Assembly (NCBI RefSeq): GCF_050278625.1
Contig: NZ_JBNNTI010000020.1
Location: 1-64,000, forward strand
DNA: 64,000 nt
Origin: Viridibacillus sp050278625
GTDB lineage: Bacteria; Bacillota; Bacilli; Bacillales_A; Planococcaceae
Direction of reading: 5' to 3'
Positions 45,249 to 53,513 of the stretch are shown piece by piece. Position 1 is the stretch's first letter. The number at the start of each line of letters is the position of its first letter. Made by a program: the position numbers and the translations under genes. The notes beneath the pieces are model-generated. The model searched no databases. It had not been told where the DNA came from and saw nothing but the letters and a program-made list of their open reading frames with translations.

Positions 45249-46019
45249 TCACTCCTTGAAGTCCATTTCTCCATTTGTTAAATTTTTTAAACCGCAAGAC
45301 TTTATTGTGCCAACTATGCGGTCTGTCATTTCATCGTAGCCTCTAGCATTAGGATGGAAAAAGTCCGTATGATAAACCATATTCTCGTTCGAATCGAATA
45401 AATCCTCTACATTTACAAAACATGCATTTTTATCTGCATCTGCAAAATCTTGAATATCTGTATTCCATTCATACATAATCGTATTTAAGTCCGATTTTTC
45501 CTTCGTAAAGATGGAAAGAGGATTATAAACGCTGATTAATATAATAGGTGCTGATTTATTTTGTTTTCGGATTAACTCCATAATTTTACCATAACGCTTT
45601 TGAAATTCGATACGTTCCGTATCAAATGCTTCTTTATTTAAATTCAACAAATCACGTCTAACAATTTTCATCAAGTCATTTCCACCCATAGTGAGTGTAA
45701 TAAAGTCAGCTTTTTTTAATTGCTCGTCAATTTTACCGCTCTCAAGTTGTGCTAGGAGCTGATCAGTACGTCGACCTTTTTTTGCTGTATTTTCAACTTC
45801 GACGTATTTAACGCCTTCCCACCCAAGCATCTGATCCGATAATCTACCGACATAACCATGCTGATTTAGCTCATCACCAACACCTTCTGTCAAAGAATCG
45901 CCTAAAGCAACATAAACGATATCTTTTGGAATGACTTCTTGTGTTACTGGTGTTTTTACTTCCTTGCTGCAAGCACTTAATAAAAGAACTGCAAGCATGA
46001 AAATGATTAATTTCTTCAA
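45249..46019 (-). CDS. ypmR: YpmR-like SGNH/GDSL hydrolase, lipoprotein
   Basis: A 256-residue lipoprotein esterase. The lipobox is LLLSACS (about 12-18), so it is anchored outside the cell. Catalytic blocks are GDSLTEGVGDE (Ser, about 41), a Gly block, GGND (Asn, about 112) and DFFHPNARGYD (Asp/His, about 222). The start is TTG with AAGGAAG about 9 nt upstream. Substrate unknown. Overlaps or abuts ypmS. Confidence 0.92.
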   Translation of the reverse strand: MKKLIIFMLAVLLLSACSKEVKTPVTQEVIPKDIVYVALGDSLTEGVGDELNQHGYVGRLSDQMLGWEGVKYVEVENTAKKGRRTDQLLAQLESGKIDEQLKKADFITLTMGGNDLMKIVRRDLLNLNKEAFDTERIEFQKRYGKIMELIRKQNKSAPIILISVYNPLSIFTKEKSDLNTIMYEWNTDIQDFADADKNACFVNVEDLFDSNENMVYHTDFFHPNARGYDEMTDRIVGTIKSCGLKNLTNGEMDFKE

Positions 46020-46060
46020 GTTCCATTTCTTCCTTTCGTTAAGTACGTATAATGAAAGAA

Positions 46061-46086
46061 AGCAGGGAATGAAATCATCCCCTGCT
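46061..46086 (-). terminator. Terminator of degV
   Basis: AGCAGGG-A-ATGA pairs with TCAT-C-CCCTGCT around AA. The minus strand continues T-rich. Confidence 0.8.
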
Positions 46087-46093
46087 CATCATA

Positions 46094-46933
46094 TTAATCA
46101 GTATAGTACATAAAACCAATTGCGCCCGGGCCTGTATGTGTACTAATAATTGGTGAAGTATAGGCAAATTTCGTATCCATATAACCTGATTCTTCAAGTT
46201 GTTTTTTTAGTGGCTCTGCCATTGCTAATCCTTCAGCATGCGAAAGACCTACACCTTTAATAACTTTCCCTTGTGTATCTTCTTTAAACTGGTTAATTAA
46301 ATATTTTACTACTTGTTTATGGCTTCGTACTTTTGCTACAGGATTGTATGCGCCACCTTCAAGAGAAGCTATCGGTTTAATATTAAGTAAAGAACCGATC
46401 ATACCTGTCCCTTTACCAATACGGCCACCTTTAATTAAATTATCTAAAACGTCTACAACGACGTATAAATTCGTACTCTCACGAACTTTATTTAATCTTT
46501 CAACGATCTCTTCAACTGATTTTCCTTGTTCTGCTAATTGGCATGCTTCAAGTACTTGGAATCCTAAGCCAAATGAAGTAAAACGAGAATCAACAACTGT
46601 TACCTTTGAATCTGTCATACTTGCAGCAGCTTCTGCTGATTTTACAGTACCACTCATTCCGCCAGTCATCATGATAGCAATAATTTCGTTGCCACCTTTT
46701 CCTAGTTCATCAAATAATTCTTTAAATACACCTGCAGCAGGTTGAGAACTTTTTGGTAGTTCCTTTGCTTTACTCATTTTATCCAAAAATTCTATTGGCG
46801 TAATATCGACACCATCAGTATACGTTTGACCTTCAATATGTATTGATAGTGGAACGATATGTATTTCGTGTTTTTCAATTTCTTCTTTTGTTAAATCTGC
46901 TGTTGAATCCGTTACTATATGAATTCGTCTCAC
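46094..46933 (-). CDS. DegV-family fatty-acid-binding protein
   Basis: A 279-residue two-domain protein of the DegV/FakB family. The N-terminal lobe has IVTDSTADL (about 4-12) and SQPAAGVF, and the lipid pocket loop is MMTGGMSGT. Such proteins bind a fatty acid and present it to the kinase FakA for phosphorylation. The GTG start has AAAGGATG 7 nt upstream. Located beside dfrA-thyA as in staphylococci. The partner kinase is not in this window. Confidence 0.93.
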   Translation of the reverse strand: MRRIHIVTDSTADLTKEEIEKHEIHIVPLSIHIEGQTYTDGVDITPIEFLDKMSKAKELPKSSQPAAGVFKELFDELGKGGNEIIAIMMTGGMSGTVKSAEAAASMTDSKVTVVDSRFTSFGLGFQVLEACQLAEQGKSVEEIVERLNKVRESTNLYVVVDVLDNLIKGGRIGKGTGMIGSLLNIKPIASLEGGAYNPVAKVRSHKQVVKYLINQFKEDTQGKVIKGVGLSHAEGLAMAEPLKKQLEESGYMDTKFAYTSPIISTHTGPGAIGFMYYTD

Positions 46934-47122
46934 ATTGACACATCCTTTGTTTCATTGTTCTTATTATAAAATTAAAGCAAGGTCATTGTAAACCGTTAGC
47001 TATTTATTCTATTTTACTAGTTTTTGTCACCCAATACACGTGACATTTGTCAGTTCAAATGTATACAAAGCCGCCGCATAATAGATATATAATTAACTTA
47101 CCATTACAAGGAGGCAATTCAT

Positions 47123-47758
47123 ATGCAACAGGCTTTTGATTATAAAAACACGAAAGAAGAGATATGGAATGCCATAACACATGGCATCGCTTTCTTATTA
47201 TGTATCCCAGCGCTTGTCTTACTAATTATGAAAGCAATTGATAAAGACTCCACTCTATATGTTGTTAGCTTCATCGTTTTTGGTGTTTCAATGCTAATTC
47301 TATTTTTAGCTTCAACTTTACTTCACAGCATGCCTGAAAAATATAAAAAATTCTTTGCTATATTAGACCACTCATCTATTTACATTTTAATCGCAGGTAC
47401 ATATACTCCATTCCTGTTGATTGCATTAAACGGGGCATTAGGATGGACTTTATTTGGCATCATTTGGGCGCTAGCATTACTTGGTATTCTTTTTAAATGC
47501 TTCTTTATTCACCGCTTTGAATTTGTATCAGTAATCTTCTACATTTTAATGGGTTGGCTTATCATTATCGCTATTAAACCATTATATGCACATATTACAG
47601 GTGCAGGTTTCTCACTTCTATTAAGTGGCGGAATTTTATATACGATTGGTGCATTCTTCTACGCATACCGCAAAATACCTTATAATCATGCGATCTGGCA
47701 TTTATTTGTTATTGCTGGTAGTGCCATGATGTACTCATGCATCTTATTTTATGTCTAA
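47123..47758 (+). CDS. yplQ: Hemolysin III family (PAQR-like) membrane protein
   Basis: A 211-residue protein with seven helices. It carries NAITHGIAFLLCIPA near the N-terminus and the PAQR metal-site residues: Ser/His in STLLHSMPEKYK (about 70), Asp in DHSSIY (about 87) and His in HAIWHLFVIAG (about 190-200). Bacterial members have been reported as lipid-modifying or channel-like, and YplQ maps near dfrA in B. subtilis. GGAGG lies before the ATG. Function of this one unknown. Confidence 0.92.
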   Translation: MQQAFDYKNTKEEIWNAITHGIAFLLCIPALVLLIMKAIDKDSTLYVVSFIVFGVSMLILFLASTLLHSMPEKYKKFFAILDHSSIYILIAGTYTPFLLIALNGALGWTLFGIIWALALLGILFKCFFIHRFEFVSVIFYILMGWLIIIAIKPLYAHITGAGFSLLLSGGILYTIGAFFYAYRKIPYNHAIWHLFVIAGSAMMYSCILFYV

Positions 47759-47812
47759 ATGACTTTTCAATTTGACGCTTACTTATCCCTTAGAAAAAAT
47801 CTCAATCCAAAT

Positions 47813-47851
47813 AAAAGGTTGCCACTAATTATTTTACAGTGGCAACCTTTT
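47813..47851. terminator. Shared terminator of yplQ and dfrA
   Basis: Arms 47813-47826 and 47838-47851 (AAAAGGTTGCCACT / AGTGGCAACCTTTT) pair perfectly over 14 bp, with A/T flanks for both directions. Confidence 0.9.
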
Positions 47852-47858
47852 CATTTAC

Positions 47859-48338
47859 TTATTTACGCTCATACACCAAATATGAAAACTTCAAGCCATC
47901 CTCTGTTTCATTCACTTCGGACTGTGAAACAATTTGCCATTCGCCCCCATATGACGGGAAGAATGTATCGCCTTCGTATTGCTTTTCAATCTTCGTAACA
48001 TAAAGACGATCTGCCATAGGCAAAGTCATACGGAAAATTTGCTCCCCACCAATAATCATTATTTCCTCTGACTCTTTTTTAGCCTCAACTAATGCATCTT
48101 CTAAAGAATGTACAATGACAATACCTTCTTCAGCATACTTTTCATCACGAGTAATAACAATATTCGTACGTCCCGGAAGAGGCTTACCAATAGACTCGAA
48201 CGTTTTGCGTCCCATAATCATCGGTTTCCCCATTGTTGTACGTTTAAAATAGGCTAGGTCTCCTGGTAAATGCCATGGCATTGCATTATTTAAGCCAATG
48301 ACATTTTTTTCATCATGAGCAACGATCAATGAAATCAT
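47859..48338 (-). CDS. dfrA: Dihydrofolate reductase
   Basis: A 159-residue NADPH enzyme regenerating tetrahydrofolate. N-terminus VAHDEKNVIGLNNAMPWHLP, with acidic Asp in LPGDLAYFK (about 27) and the NADPH stretches MGRKTFESIGKPLPGR (about 42-57) and IIGGEQIF. GGGGG lies 7 nt before the ATG. It lies 12 bp downstream of thyA, so the two steps of the thymidylate cycle are made together. Confidence 0.97.
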   Translation of the reverse strand: MISLIVAHDEKNVIGLNNAMPWHLPGDLAYFKRTTMGKPMIMGRKTFESIGKPLPGRTNIVITRDEKYAEEGIVIVHSLEDALVEAKKESEEIMIIGGEQIFRMTLPMADRLYVTKIEKQYEGDTFFPSYGGEWQIVSQSEVNETEDGLKFSYLVYERK

Positions 48339-48350
48339 TTATTTACCCCC

Positions 48351-49295
48351 TTACACCGCAATTGGCGCTTTAATTCGTGGATAAGGATCGTAGCCATCAA
48401 TCGCTAAATCCTCTATTTCATACTCAAAAATGGATTCTTTTTCTGTTTTTATAACAAACTGTGGCAATGCACGTGGTGTTCGAGATAGTTGCTCTTTTAC
48501 TTGATCACAATGGTTACTATACAGATGTGCATCACCTAAAGTATGGACAAAGTCACCCACTTCTAAGCCACATTCTTTCGCAATAAGATGCGTTAATAAC
48601 GCGTACGAAGCAATATTGAATGGTACGCCTAAAAATACATCTGCGCTACGTTGATAAAGCTGACAAGAAAGTTTCCCATCTGCTACATAGAATTGGAATA
48701 GTGTATGGCATGGCGGCAACGCCATATCATCTACTTCTGCAGGATTCCAAGCACTAACAATATGGCGACGTGAGTTTGGATTGTTTTTAATTGATTCAAT
48801 GACGTTTTTAACTTGATCAATTGTTTCTCCATCATCCGCTGGCCAAGAACGCCATTGCTTGCCATAGACAGGTCCAAGATCACCAAATGCTTGAGCAAAA
48901 TCATCATCAGTCAATACTTTATCTTGGAAAATAGCCATTTGCTCTTCATACTGAACTTTGAATTTAGGATCCTCATTAACGCGTAAACCGAAATTCGTCA
49001 TATCTGGACCTTCGTATTGATCGCTTTTCACCCATTTTTCAAAAGCCCATTCATCCCATATATGATTATTTTGGGCAATAAGTGTGCGCACGTTTGTATC
49101 GCCTTTTAAAAACCAAAGTAATTCGGTTGCAATAAGACGGAATGCAGTTCTTTTTGTTGTTAATAAAGGAAACCCCTTTTGTAAGTCAAATCTCATTTGA
49201 TAACCAAATACACTGCGCGTACCAGTTCCAGTACGATCACCCTTATCATTTCCTTCATCTAAAATATGTTGGCAAAGTTGTAAATATTGTTGCAC
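48351..49295 (-). CDS. thyA: Thymidylate synthase, long (L. casei) form
   Basis: A 314-residue enzyme methylating dUMP to dTMP with methylene-tetrahydrofolate. Nucleophile Cys in LPPCHTLFQFYV (about 196) and the QRSADVFLGVPFNIASYALL stretch. It holds the ~50-residue insertion of the L. casei/staphylococcal type (about 85-140). The GTG start has GGAGG 7 nt upstream. First gene of thyA-dfrA. A palindrome lies 22 bp before the start. Confidence 0.97.
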   Translation of the reverse strand: MQQYLQLCQHILDEGNDKGDRTGTGTRSVFGYQMRFDLQKGFPLLTTKRTAFRLIATELLWFLKGDTNVRTLIAQNNHIWDEWAFEKWVKSDQYEGPDMTNFGLRVNEDPKFKVQYEEQMAIFQDKVLTDDDFAQAFGDLGPVYGKQWRSWPADDGETIDQVKNVIESIKNNPNSRRHIVSAWNPAEVDDMALPPCHTLFQFYVADGKLSCQLYQRSADVFLGVPFNIASYALLTHLIAKECGLEVGDFVHTLGDAHLYSNHCDQVKEQLSRTPRALPQFVIKTEKESIFEYEIEDLAIDGYDPYPRIKAPIAV

Positions 49296-49316
49296 TGAAC
49301 TGCCTCCTAGAAATTT

Positions 49317-49334
49317 ATATAGTTTTAACTATAT
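49317..49334. promoter_or_regulatory. Palindrome at the thyA promoter
   Basis: ATATAGTT-TT-AACTATAT is a perfect 8-bp inverted repeat, about 22 bp before the thyA start. It may overlap the -10 or serve as an operator. No regulator known. Confidence 0.35.
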
Positions 49335-49592
49335 CATAAAATTCCCCTTTATTATCTCAAAAGCTAAAGGAAAATAGTTAAAATGATAAAAGAAATAATT
49401 TCAATTACGACCATTAATATCTGAATATTTCCTGGGTAATATTCAAATATTTCATGTTATAAGGAATAATAGATTGTTGCCTTCGGAAGAGAAATTAGCA
49501 CTTATCTAATACTGCATGATACTTCTTGAGTATCTAAGTCTTTATAAATAGTAGTTCACAATCGCATTATATATTTCCTGAAAATAAATAAA
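49335..49592. other. Intergenic region
   Basis: Promoter region of thyA on the minus strand; otherwise AT-rich with no gene seen. Confidence 0.5.
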
Positions 49593-49627
49593 AGACTCTT
49601 CCGCACTTTTTCAGAGCAGAAGAGTCT
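49593..49627 (-). terminator. Terminator of ypjP
   Basis: AGACTCTTC pairs with GAAGAGTCT, with further imperfect pairing inside. It lies about 68 bp past the ypjP stop. Confidence 0.7.
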
Positions 49628-49694
49628 AATTTATCGGTTGTTTGCATTTAGATGGCTTATTCAACTTCTGTAGTCAATCCGTGAGAGCTTAACA

Positions 49695-50297
49695 TTAAGA
49701 TAACCATTTTGGTGGTGTGTTTTTAGACCAATAGATTTCACCTAAGTCGTAATGTGCTGTGAATTGATCTTCATACGTATGATAATGGAAATTGTAATAA
49801 TAGCCATCAAATGGGCGATTTTCCGTACGTACATGGAAACGTATGACGTCTTGTTTAGATGCAGTATTATAAACGTGGAAAATTTTCTCCGCGTAATCAC
49901 CACTTGGGTTTTCGGTAATTGCCAATGATTTTGTTGTTTCGTTATCAAAGCGATTTACTGTCATTTCAATCGCTTCTTGCATTTTCGGGAAAATGACATC
50001 CTCAAACTCATTACTAATTTGTGGTCCTACTCGTGAACCGAATTTTAAATAGGCTTGTTCCTTTGCTGCTGCAAAGGCGTACTCTTCAAAATTTTGTTCT
50101 TCTTCTGTTGAAATAACTGATTCATTATGTGTTTCTATGTATTTCGTAAGTTGACTAGTAGTATCGCCTGAAAATTGCGCTTTCGCATTTGAACTATGAT
50201 CTAGTAAGCCTTCCCAGATTGCATGACTCGGCGTAATTACACCTAATGTGATTACCGCTACGGATGCAACAAGGAACTTTTGGATCCATTTTTGCAT
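49695..50297 (-). CDS. ypjP: YpjP-like exported protein
   Basis: About 200 residues with an N-terminal signal or anchor helix (about 5-26, ending PSHAIW). Family motifs include EEYAFAAAKEQAYLKFGSRV and a C-terminal block FHYHTYEDQFTAHYDLGEIY with WSKNTPPKWLS at the end. YpjP lies beside thyB-dfrA in B. subtilis, as here. Function unknown. The start at 50297 (MQKWIQ) has AGG about 8 nt upstream; another ATG two codons earlier is also possible. Confidence 0.88.
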   Translation of the reverse strand: MQKWIQKFLVASVAVITLGVITPSHAIWEGLLDHSSNAKAQFSGDTTSQLTKYIETHNESVISTEEEQNFEEYAFAAAKEQAYLKFGSRVGPQISNEFEDVIFPKMQEAIEMTVNRFDNETTKSLAITENPSGDYAEKIFHVYNTASKQDVIRFHVRTENRPFDGYYYNFHYHTYEDQFTAHYDLGEIYWSKNTPPKWLS

Positions 50298-50303
50298 ATT
50301 CAT

Positions 50304-50793
50304 TACCTACTTTCGAACATTTTTAAATCTTCAATATCTATATTATATATACGAATCTCACAAGTAAAAGTTTCATCATTCCTAGTGTAATTATACAAAA
50401 ACCATTAAAATAAAGATACTATTAGGAATATACAAACTATTCAACTTAAATCTATTTCTCATTTTCCTGAATTATTTTAATAGTTGAAGCACTTCTAATA
50501 TACTATTTATAATCATTATATCGAAATATTATTACAGGAGTACCCTCAGAAAATCTATATTTCTTATTATAACATTTTGACAAATACTTAAGATGTTCCC
50601 CAGATTTCAAGTTACACTATTTTATTGATAGGATTAAAAAATCATTATTTACAAAAGATATTTGTACGTATTTGTAAGATTTGTTCACAAATCCTTGATG
50701 TATATGGAATTGTATAGATTTTTTACTTTATTCATTGTACAATATTAATGAATAAACATGTTCGCTTTTTGTAATAAAGGAGGGACAAAAATT
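50304..50793. other. Intergenic region
   Basis: AT-rich, about 490 bp, with no gene seen. It carries the ypjP promoter and the promoter for the 24-residue peptide; a possible -10 (TACAAT) lies at 50738-50743. Confidence 0.45.
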
Positions 50794-50868
50794 ATGTCTT
50801 CAATTGCTATTGGTATTGGATTTTTATGTTTATTAGCATACTTATGCTCTCTAAGTATCACGGACTAA
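50794..50868 (+). CDS. 24-residue hydrophobic membrane peptide
   Basis: Encodes MSSIAIGIGFLCLLAYLCSL followed by SITD. It is almost entirely one membrane helix with two cysteines and a polar acidic end. The ribosome site AAAGGAGG is near perfect (10-nt spacing) and a strong terminator (50878-50910) follows within 10 bp, so it is a complete one-gene unit. Comparable short hydrophobic proteins are membrane regulators, type I toxins or spore proteins; none of these is shown. It lies beside the PhzF-like gene, convergent with it. Confidence 0.65.
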   Translation: MSSIAIGIGFLCLLAYLCSLSITD

Positions 50869-50877
50869 TATTTACTA

Positions 50878-50911
50878 AGCCGTCTTGTTCTTTTTGAACA
50901 AGGCGGTTTTT
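50878..50911. terminator. Terminator of the membrane peptide gene
   Basis: AGCCGTCTTGTTC pairs with GAACAAGGCGGTT around TTTTT, then TTTTTC. Near-perfect 12-13 bp. Confidence 0.9.
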
Positions 50912-50965
50912 CTTTTCTTCCTTACAAGAAAAAACACAAGTACAAATTTGTACTCGTGTTTTTCC

Positions 50966-51763
50966 TTATATAGATATTGGTATAAAACGCTGTCCTAAAT
51001 AAAACGTCATTCCTTCTGTTTCAATAGGACGAGCAATGTGGGGGGCGTTCATCATAATGCGAATGATTGAGACGGTTTCATTTCTCAATCTACATTCCAC
51101 TTTCATGTTGAGTTTTTCGTTAAACATCTCATTTTTATAGCGTCTAATATTATTAGCTGTTATTAGAAAAAATGATGATGCAAAAAGGCTAGTTGGAACT
51201 CTTGCCTCTTTACTATTTAAATAATGGACAGACTGATCTACAGCAGGATAGCTTTTTTCATGACTTTGAACCATATTCCGCTTCGGGAGCCCAGCTTTTG
51301 TTAAGTCATCTACTGCACAGCCATTCAATACTTGTAAAACGGGATCACGATTTGCATCATTAGAATATGATACACTTTTACATTCATTGAATGAATGTGA
51401 AGCTAGCTGTTTCGCTTTTTCCTCCTTTTTCAATTGCTTAAATAACTGCATAGGGAAAATCCCAACATTAGTCTCAGTGGTAATAACTTCTTTATTGTTT
51501 GAAAACGGAGACTTTTCTAATGCATGTACAATTGCCATCGTACCATCAATACCTGCATTCACTTCTCTAATTGGTGTAAAGTATCGAAGTCTTATATCAG
51601 CTAATTTAGACTTAACGATAAATATTGTTTGTACAAATCCAGTTTTCATTGCCACTTCCTGCATTTCTGAAGTCGTAAGTGAATTCCCGTCAAAAACAAC
51701 ACCGATATTTGTCTTACCCATATGGCCACTTTTTCTTACTTCAAACATATACACTTTGACCAT
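50966..51763 (-). CDS. PhzF-like isomerase-fold protein, atypical
   Basis: A 265-residue protein. Residues 15-95 align with the PhzF/YddE fold: GKTNIGVVFDGNSLTTSEMQ, VQTIFIV, LRYFTPIREVNAGIDGTMAI. In PhzF the catalytic Glu lies in S-E-T-x-F; here the place reads V-Q-T-I-F, so Gln replaces Glu (from memory of the family). The C-terminal DPATGSA motif is also absent. It is therefore either inactive, differently acting or chimeric after about residue 100. GGAGC with AAGGAAGGAG lies before the ATG. It lies behind the peptide gene of the RRNPP-type cluster, so may be its target. Confidence 0.6.
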   Translation of the reverse strand: MVKVYMFEVRKSGHMGKTNIGVVFDGNSLTTSEMQEVAMKTGFVQTIFIVKSKLADIRLRYFTPIREVNAGIDGTMAIVHALEKSPFSNNKEVITTETNVGIFPMQLFKQLKKEEKAKQLASHSFNECKSVSYSNDANRDPVLQVLNGCAVDDLTKAGLPKRNMVQSHEKSYPAVDQSVHYLNSKEARVPTSLFASSFFLITANNIRRYKNEMFNEKLNMKVECRLRNETVSIIRIMMNAPHIARPIETEGMTFYLGQRFIPISI

Positions 51764-51800
51764 GTTCTAGCTCCTTCCTTCAAGTAAGAGATAAGAGACC

Positions 51801-51824
51801 GCCTTATTGCCTGAACAATAAGGC
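51801..51824 (-). terminator. Hairpin between peptide gene and PhzF-like gene
   Basis: GCCTTATTG (51801-51809) and CAATAAGGC (51816-51824) pair perfectly. The minus-strand tail is T-rich but lacks a pure T run, so it may attenuate rather than stop transcription. Confidence 0.6.
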
Positions 51825-51840
51825 ATGGTTTCGTTTCATA

Positions 51841-51972
51841 TTAGAAACTGTTTAAAAATGCTGTGATGAAATGCAGGCGTCCTGGATTTGCCTCAGCGTA
51901 CGAAGAAGCGAAAGCTCCAAAAAATAATGCGAATGATAGCAGACTAAATACAGCGAATTTAATTTTTTTCAT
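51841..51972 (-). CDS. Secreted signal-peptide precursor, RRNPP-type pheromone candidate
   Basis: A 43-residue protein: a Lys-rich start (MKKIKF), a hydrophobic core to about residue 21, a likely signal peptidase site after SSYA or AEA, and a short C-terminal part NPGRLHFITAFLNSF. GAGGAG lies 7 nt before the ATG. It begins 13 bp after the stop of a HTH-TPR regulator on the same strand. Size, export signal and position are those of PapR- and NprX-type pheromone precursors, whose mature signal comes from the C-terminus. The C-terminal sequence does not match PapR or NprX. Confidence 0.7.
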   Translation of the reverse strand: MKKIKFAVFSLLSFALFFGAFASSYAEANPGRLHFITAFLNSF

Positions 51973-51985
51973 AGTTAATTCTCCT

Positions 51986-53242
51986 CTACATTTTTTTTAA
52001 GCATTCCGTGCAAAGTAATTGCATTTCAAATGCTTTTTTATATTTTTTATTCATTGCTAAATAAGTTGCATAATCCTCAGAAGCTAATATTAATTGTTTT
52101 AGATCAATATGCTCTTTGTATAATTCGATACTTCGTTGAATGTCATCCTCATATTTTTCAAAATCGCCTTTTTTATAATAGACCCTTGCTGCAAAAAAAT
52201 AATATCCTGCTTTATTTTTTTTTGTTCGAATATTAGAAACTAATAGAGGTATTTGACTTTCAACATATGATAACTGATTAAGCTCCAATAAAATTTCTAA
52301 TCTTAATTTTATGGAAATATAATTATCAGCATAACTAATTGTTTTTTTATACTTTATAGCAGCATTTATTTGTATTAATGCTTCTTCAAATTGTTGTTTC
52401 TCATATAAAATGAGCGCCAAATTATGATGCAATAGTGACTTTAAATTATGGAACTCCGGACGGCAAATATTAAAACCTCTGTTTATATACTCTGTTGCTT
52501 GATCCAGTTCATTCTTTTCAATCAATGAAATTGCAATTAAATTGTAACTATCTCCGGCCTTCATCCACTCATGGAGCTTTAAGTAAAGATCTTTTGCCTC
52601 AATTGCATACTTTAATGCTCGTTCAAATTGACATAAGTGAAAATGAGCCATTGCAATATTGTACGATATCCTCGCATTGAGTAGTTGATCTTCATTCATC
52701 ACCAAAAGCCTTTTGAATCTCTCTCCACTTTCCTTAAAATCCCCAACATAGAAGTGGTAGACAGCAGTTACATAAAGATATTGATGTCTTGTTGATACAA
52801 ATAATTGCGATTCATCAATTTCAATCATTGCAATTTCATTTTCATATAATTCAATTGCCAGATTATCTTGTTCCATCTTAACTAATGCTAGAAACTTAAG
52901 AAGTAAGAAATAATATTCTTGCCTGATGGAGGGTATGTATCTAAATTGCTCTTGATGTAAGTCCAAATATTGCTGGACCTCTTCAACACTCTCCTTATCA
53001 ATTTTAGATTCCAGGGTGGATAAGATATTTTGCATTTCAGTTGTATCTTCATAAATATTATGAAAATATCTTTCCGGTACTTCAAGTCTAGCAGCTAGTA
53101 ACTTGAGTGTATCAATAGAAGGGGTATATCTGCAATTCTCAATATTGCTATAATGGGTTGGCGAGATAATTCCGTGGCAAATATCTGCCTGTTTTAACCC
53201 CTTTAAAAGTCGGATTCTTTTAATTCTATTGCCAAGTTTCAA
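51986..53242 (-). CDS. HTH-TPR regulator of the RRNPP (PlcR/NprR) type
   Basis: A 418-residue protein. The N-terminal Xre-type helix-turn-helix (about 1-62) begins KLGNRIKRIRLLKGLKQADI and contains SPTHYSNIENCRYTPSIDTL. The rest (about 80-415) is a chain of TPR-like helical pairs such as LLHHNLALILYEKQQFEEAL, which in PlcR and NprR bind a re-imported peptide. Length is close to NprR (about 420). A 43-codon secreted peptide gene follows at once. The start is TTG at 53242 with GGGGGAG 6 nt upstream; the GTG at 53257 overlaps that site. Confidence 0.85.
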   Translation of the reverse strand: MKLGNRIKRIRLLKGLKQADICHGIISPTHYSNIENCRYTPSIDTLKLLAARLEVPERYFHNIYEDTTEMQNILSTLESKIDKESVEEVQQYLDLHQEQFRYIPSIRQEYYFLLLKFLALVKMEQDNLAIELYENEIAMIEIDESQLFVSTRHQYLYVTAVYHFYVGDFKESGERFKRLLVMNEDQLLNARISYNIAMAHFHLCQFERALKYAIEAKDLYLKLHEWMKAGDSYNLIAISLIEKNELDQATEYINRGFNICRPEFHNLKSLLHHNLALILYEKQQFEEALIQINAAIKYKKTISYADNYISIKLRLEILLELNQLSYVESQIPLLVSNIRTKKNKAGYYFFAARVYYKKGDFEKYEDDIQRSIELYKEHIDLKQLILASEDYATYLAMNKKYKKAFEMQLLCTECLKKM

Positions 53243-53460
53243 ATCTTTCTCCCCCACTTCACAAAGAGCTAGTCAATTTCTATAAAAATATTGTTTTTCG
53301 ATTTTTATTGAAATAAATACCAAAAAAGTACATTCAAGTGACATTGTAGTACCATTTCCTATTTATATTTTATTATTTAATAGGCATTTAGTATACAAAA
53401 AATAGCATTTACTTATAAATAAATCATGATAAATAGGTAATGATTAGATATATTCTATTA

Positions 53461-53513
53461 TAAAAGAACTGCTATTCACCGATTTTGATTCCGTGAATAG
53501 CAGTTCTTTTATG
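53461..53513. terminator. Long bidirectional terminator
   Basis: AAAAGAACTGCTATTCAC pairs perfectly with GTGAATAGCAGTTCTTTT (18 bp). It ends the methyltransferase gene (53509) and insulates it from the regulator gene. Confidence 0.9.

Noticed and set aside
51387..51770. 127-codon frame opposite the PhzF-like gene
   Set aside because: No start signals; the minus-strand frame has the ribosome site and family similarity.
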